From NCBI GenBank assembly GCA_007571365.1, contig RKRN01000136.1, positions 1 through 48,941 on the forward strand: a stretch of 48,941 nt of DNA, written 5' to 3'. This DNA is from Candidatus Latescibacterota bacterium (GTDB taxonomy: Bacteria; Latescibacterota; UBA2968; UBA8231). The position numbers were made by a program, and so were the translations under genes. The notes under the pieces were generated by a model that made no database searches, was not told the DNA's origin, and saw nothing but the letters and a program-made list of their open reading frames with translations. Shown here one piece after another: positions 47,164-48,941 of this stretch; position 1 is the stretch's first letter, and each line of letters starts with the position of its first letter.

Positions 47164-48151
47164 AACTCGTTTCTTCTTGCGGCTCGTCAAGCTCGACTTC
47201 CTCCACCCCCACCCTGCTGTCGGCTTCAGCCGCTGGTGTGCGCTCTTGCACAGCTACTGGCGTCTCAACAGCCGCCCCAGGCCAATAAAGCACCCCCAAA
47301 CCCAGTAAGACGACAATACCTAGCAACACCCCCAACAGCCCGGCCCAGCGTCTCAAGCGCGGCCTTTCCCGCTCGCCAACATCTGCTGCCGCCGCCAATC
47401 CCGCGTCCTCAGCCGGCGCATACAACAAGACGGTCGTATTGTCCTGCTGGGGATGTGCGGCCGCTTCCACCGCTTGGATCAAGGCGTCAGCACTATCTGC
47501 CAAGGGCGCGTCTTGCGTCTTGGCGAGGATAGCCGCGATTTCTTGCTCGCTGAGCGTCAGCAACCCATCGCTGGCCAACACCAGCCGGTCGCCCCGCTCA
47601 ACCGCCACTGGCTGCGGCGACTCGTCAATTAGCTGTATGTCATCGCCCATGACCGCCTCCCGCAGCGAATGCCGACTTGGATCCTGAGCCGCTTCCTCGG
47701 CGGTCATGCGCCCGGTTTCCACCATATCGGCCAGAAACGGGGCCATAGAGTGGTCTGCATTCAGACGCTTCAATGTGCCCTTGCGGAACAACCACAACGG
47801 CGAATCGCCCACGCTGATCCAGTGCAGCCCTTCGCTGGAAACAACAGCCGCGACCAAGGTTGACCCCATGCTGTCGAGTGCCGGATTTTCGGCAATGGCA
47901 TCGGCGATGGCTTTATTCGCCGCGTCAAGACAGTCTCGCAGCCGATCGACGATAGGCCCACAAGCCTGCGGATACGCCTCGACAAAGGTCTTGCTCAAAA
48001 GGCTACTGGCCGTCGCCCCGCCAACATGGCCGCCCATGCCATCGGCGACCAATAACAAGGCGCACTCGTGGTCGTACCCGTAATCGTCCTCTTGATACGC
48101 CCGTTGGCCGGGAATTTGCCGCGCGGCAAAACGCTCGTCTGATCCATTCAT
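47156..48151 (-). CDS. PP2C-type Ser/Thr protein phosphatase with C-terminal membrane anchor
   Basis: 331 residues. PPM/PP2C motifs: RAYQEDDYG (17-25), LLLVADGMGGHVGG (32-45), MGSTLVAAVV (95-104), WISVGDSPLWLFRKG (111-125), RLVLASDGLLTLS (189-201) and QQDNTTVLLY (235-244), with metal-binding Asp residues in place (in DxG, SDG and DN). A membrane helix spans about 271-290, followed by a 40-residue acidic tail that would be periplasmic. It reverses phosphorylation by Hanks-type kinases. The ATG at 48151 lies five bases after the FHA stop. The gene that followed it is reduced to a kinase-like stub. Confidence 0.92.
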   Translation of the reverse strand: MNGSDERFAARQIPGQRAYQEDDYGYDHECALLLVADGMGGHVGGATASSLLSKTFVEAYPQACGPIVDRLRDCLDAANKAIADAIAENPALDSMGSTLVAAVVSSEGLHWISVGDSPLWLFRKGTLKRLNADHSMAPFLADMVETGRMTAEEAAQDPSRHSLREAVMGDDIQLIDESPQPVAVERGDRLVLASDGLLTLSEQEIAAILAKTQDAPLADSADALIQAVEAAAHPQQDNTTVLLYAPAEDAGLAAAADVGERERPRLRRWAGLLGVLLGIVVLLGLGVLYWPGAAVETPVAVQERTPAAEADSRVGVEEVELDEPQEETSYE

Positions 48152-48156
48152 CGCGC

Positions 48157-48567
48157 CTAGTCCTGCCAATCAAAATCGGCACCGCACAGGGGCACGAAAC
48201 GGAGCACCGTATGGCCGATGCTGATGTGGCTCAACGCCGACAATTCGGCCGGAGCAAGCACGGGTTGATCCCCGAGATACGTCAGATTGGTGCCGCCGCC
48301 GTGCTGCACGTAAAACTTCCGGCCGCGTGGGTCGTAGGTAACTACGGCATGGCCATTGCGCGAAATTTGGTCGTCGCCGAAATCGAGCCGGATGCGGTCG
48401 GTTGCCCCGCGCCCCAGTGAGTTCATGCCGTATCCCTCTTGGTGGGTTCCAATCGTGCCTTGAGAAAGCCGCACATCCCCGGCCGCGCCGAACCGCAGCG
48501 TCTGCACGGCGGCGGGTGTTGCGTAAGGGATGCAACTTATGGCGATACAAATAAAAAGGATACGCAT
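48157..48567 (-). CDS. FHA-domain protein with an N-terminal signal peptide
   Basis: 136 residues. MRILFICIAISCIPYATPAA is a plausible signal peptide. The FHA fold follows: MNSLGRGATDRIRLDF (the G-R core), DDQISRNGHAVVTYDPRG (S-R-x2-H, one residue longer than usual), YVQHGGGTNLTYLGD (the S/T-N-x-T-Y loop) and HISIGHTVLRFVPLCG. FHA domains bind phosphothreonine and usually act in the cytoplasm, so an exported FHA protein is odd. First gene of the unit with the phosphatase directly downstream. A GGAG lies about eleven bases before the ATG. Confidence 0.82.
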   Translation of the reverse strand: MRILFICIAISCIPYATPAAVQTLRFGAAGDVRLSQGTIGTHQEGYGMNSLGRGATDRIRLDFGDDQISRNGHAVVTYDPRGRKFYVQHGGGTNLTYLGDQPVLAPAELSALSHISIGHTVLRFVPLCGADFDWQD

Positions 48568-48695
48568 AATCGTCTAGGCTCCGGTATGTATGGGATTGGT
48601 GAGGCCGCGTCCTTCCCACACTGCGTCTTCGGGGCGGGAGACTGGCCGCTGACTTGGGTATTTAGCCAATGAATATAAAGTGGGTGGGGCGTTGC

Positions 48696-48880
48696 TTAGA
48701 GCATCTTCAATAGAATGGGCATCAGCAAGCCGATAATGCCGAATTGGAAGCCGACGAGCCAGCGATTCACTGCGCCAAAACCGACGGCCATGGCGCGTTC
48801 AATGCTGTCGAAGCGGCGATTCTTTCTAGCCGCCTAATGCGGCGGTCGTGGTCTTGCTGTGGCGTGATAGGTTCGTTCAC
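48696..48880 (-). pseudogene. Frameshifted small membrane protein
   Basis: The GTG at 48880 has an AAGGAAA site and reads NEPITPQQDHDRRIRRLE. After a GAAAGAA run near 48825 the sensible sequence continues one frame over: RRFDSIERAMAVGFGAVNRW, then a membrane helix (FGIIGLLMPILLKML) and TAA at 48696. Restoring one A would give a protein of about 61 residues with a coiled-coil start and a C-terminal membrane helix, reminiscent of XhlA-like small proteins. It may be a real mutation or a sequencing error. Confidence 0.5.
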
Positions 48881-48941
48881 GGTGCGATTTCCTTTTAGTG
48901 ACTGACGTTCCGCATGTCTGGGCTGCTTGGCCTGTTTGACC

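Overview
The window looks like a contig from an uncultivated, G+C-rich, diderm bacterium. The best guess is the FCB group, and within it a Latescibacterota-like lineage. The clues are secreted proteins ending in FlgD/Ig-like tails (PNGDGxND ... GQLVPPGxY ... VAY-stop), large secreted barrel-like proteins, EutN/CcmL microcompartment vertex proteins, a DUF4432 sugar-processing locus and frequent GTG/TTG starts. This is an inference from gene content; no rRNA is present. One tRNA, tRNA-Thr(UGU), was found. No CRISPR array, transposase or integrase was seen.

1-8.4 kb: the 3' end of a dynamin-like GTPase gene and a small membrane protein; mannose-1-phosphate guanylyltransferase on the minus strand; then a translationally coupled operon of long-form IspH and three consecutive BMC-P (EutN/CcmL) vertex proteins. 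Next is a short minus-strand gene under a palindrome-wrapped promoter. A 1.7-kb A+T-richer insert (ParA ATPase plus partner) follows, flanked by a perfect 24-bp direct repeat lying in the 3' end of a membrane-protein gene. That gene belongs to a phage-shock-type operon (small Fis-type HTH, PspA, membrane protein) with a candidate sigma-54 promoter.

8.7-17.2 kb: a soluble acyl-ACP desaturase, a SirB1-type transglutaminase-like/TPR protein, a NatA/NatB-type ABC exporter (minus strand), and a carbohydrate locus (DUF4432 epimerase-like protein, a 628-residue protein perhaps of glycosidase fold, and an opposed unknown gene).

17.5-36.8 kb: the most distinctive region, a one-direction cluster devoted almost entirely to the cell envelope. 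In order it encodes a TPR lipoprotein, a secreted CBM9-like protein, three paralogous discoidin-like proteins with FlgD/Ig tails, two paralogous ~950-residue barrel-like proteins with calcium-loop motifs, a parvulin-type prolyl isomerase lipoprotein and a polytopic membrane protein. The genes overlap or are separated by tens of bases, which suggests one surface-assembly or export system: chaperone, two outer-membrane proteins, three surface ligand-binding proteins and accessories. I do not recognise it as a named system.

37.7-42.6 kb: a decaying defence island that abuts the 3' end of tRNA-Thr. It holds hsdM, an AlbA_2/HATPase protein, a broken nucleotidyltransferase, a MntA-HepT-like pair whose HEPN member is C-terminally truncated, a third nucleotidyltransferase fused to an HsdS N-terminal stub, and an HsdR C-terminal stub.

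42.7-48.9 kb (minus strand): an FAD-dependent oxidoreductase with a sugar-isomerase-like TIM-barrel protein; then a phosphoprotein-signalling locus of FHA protein, PP2C phosphatase, a stub that looks like the start of a lost Ser/Thr kinase gene, and an ankyrin-TonB protein whose N-terminus carries the same kinase-like glycine loop. A frameshifted small membrane-protein gene lies near the right edge.
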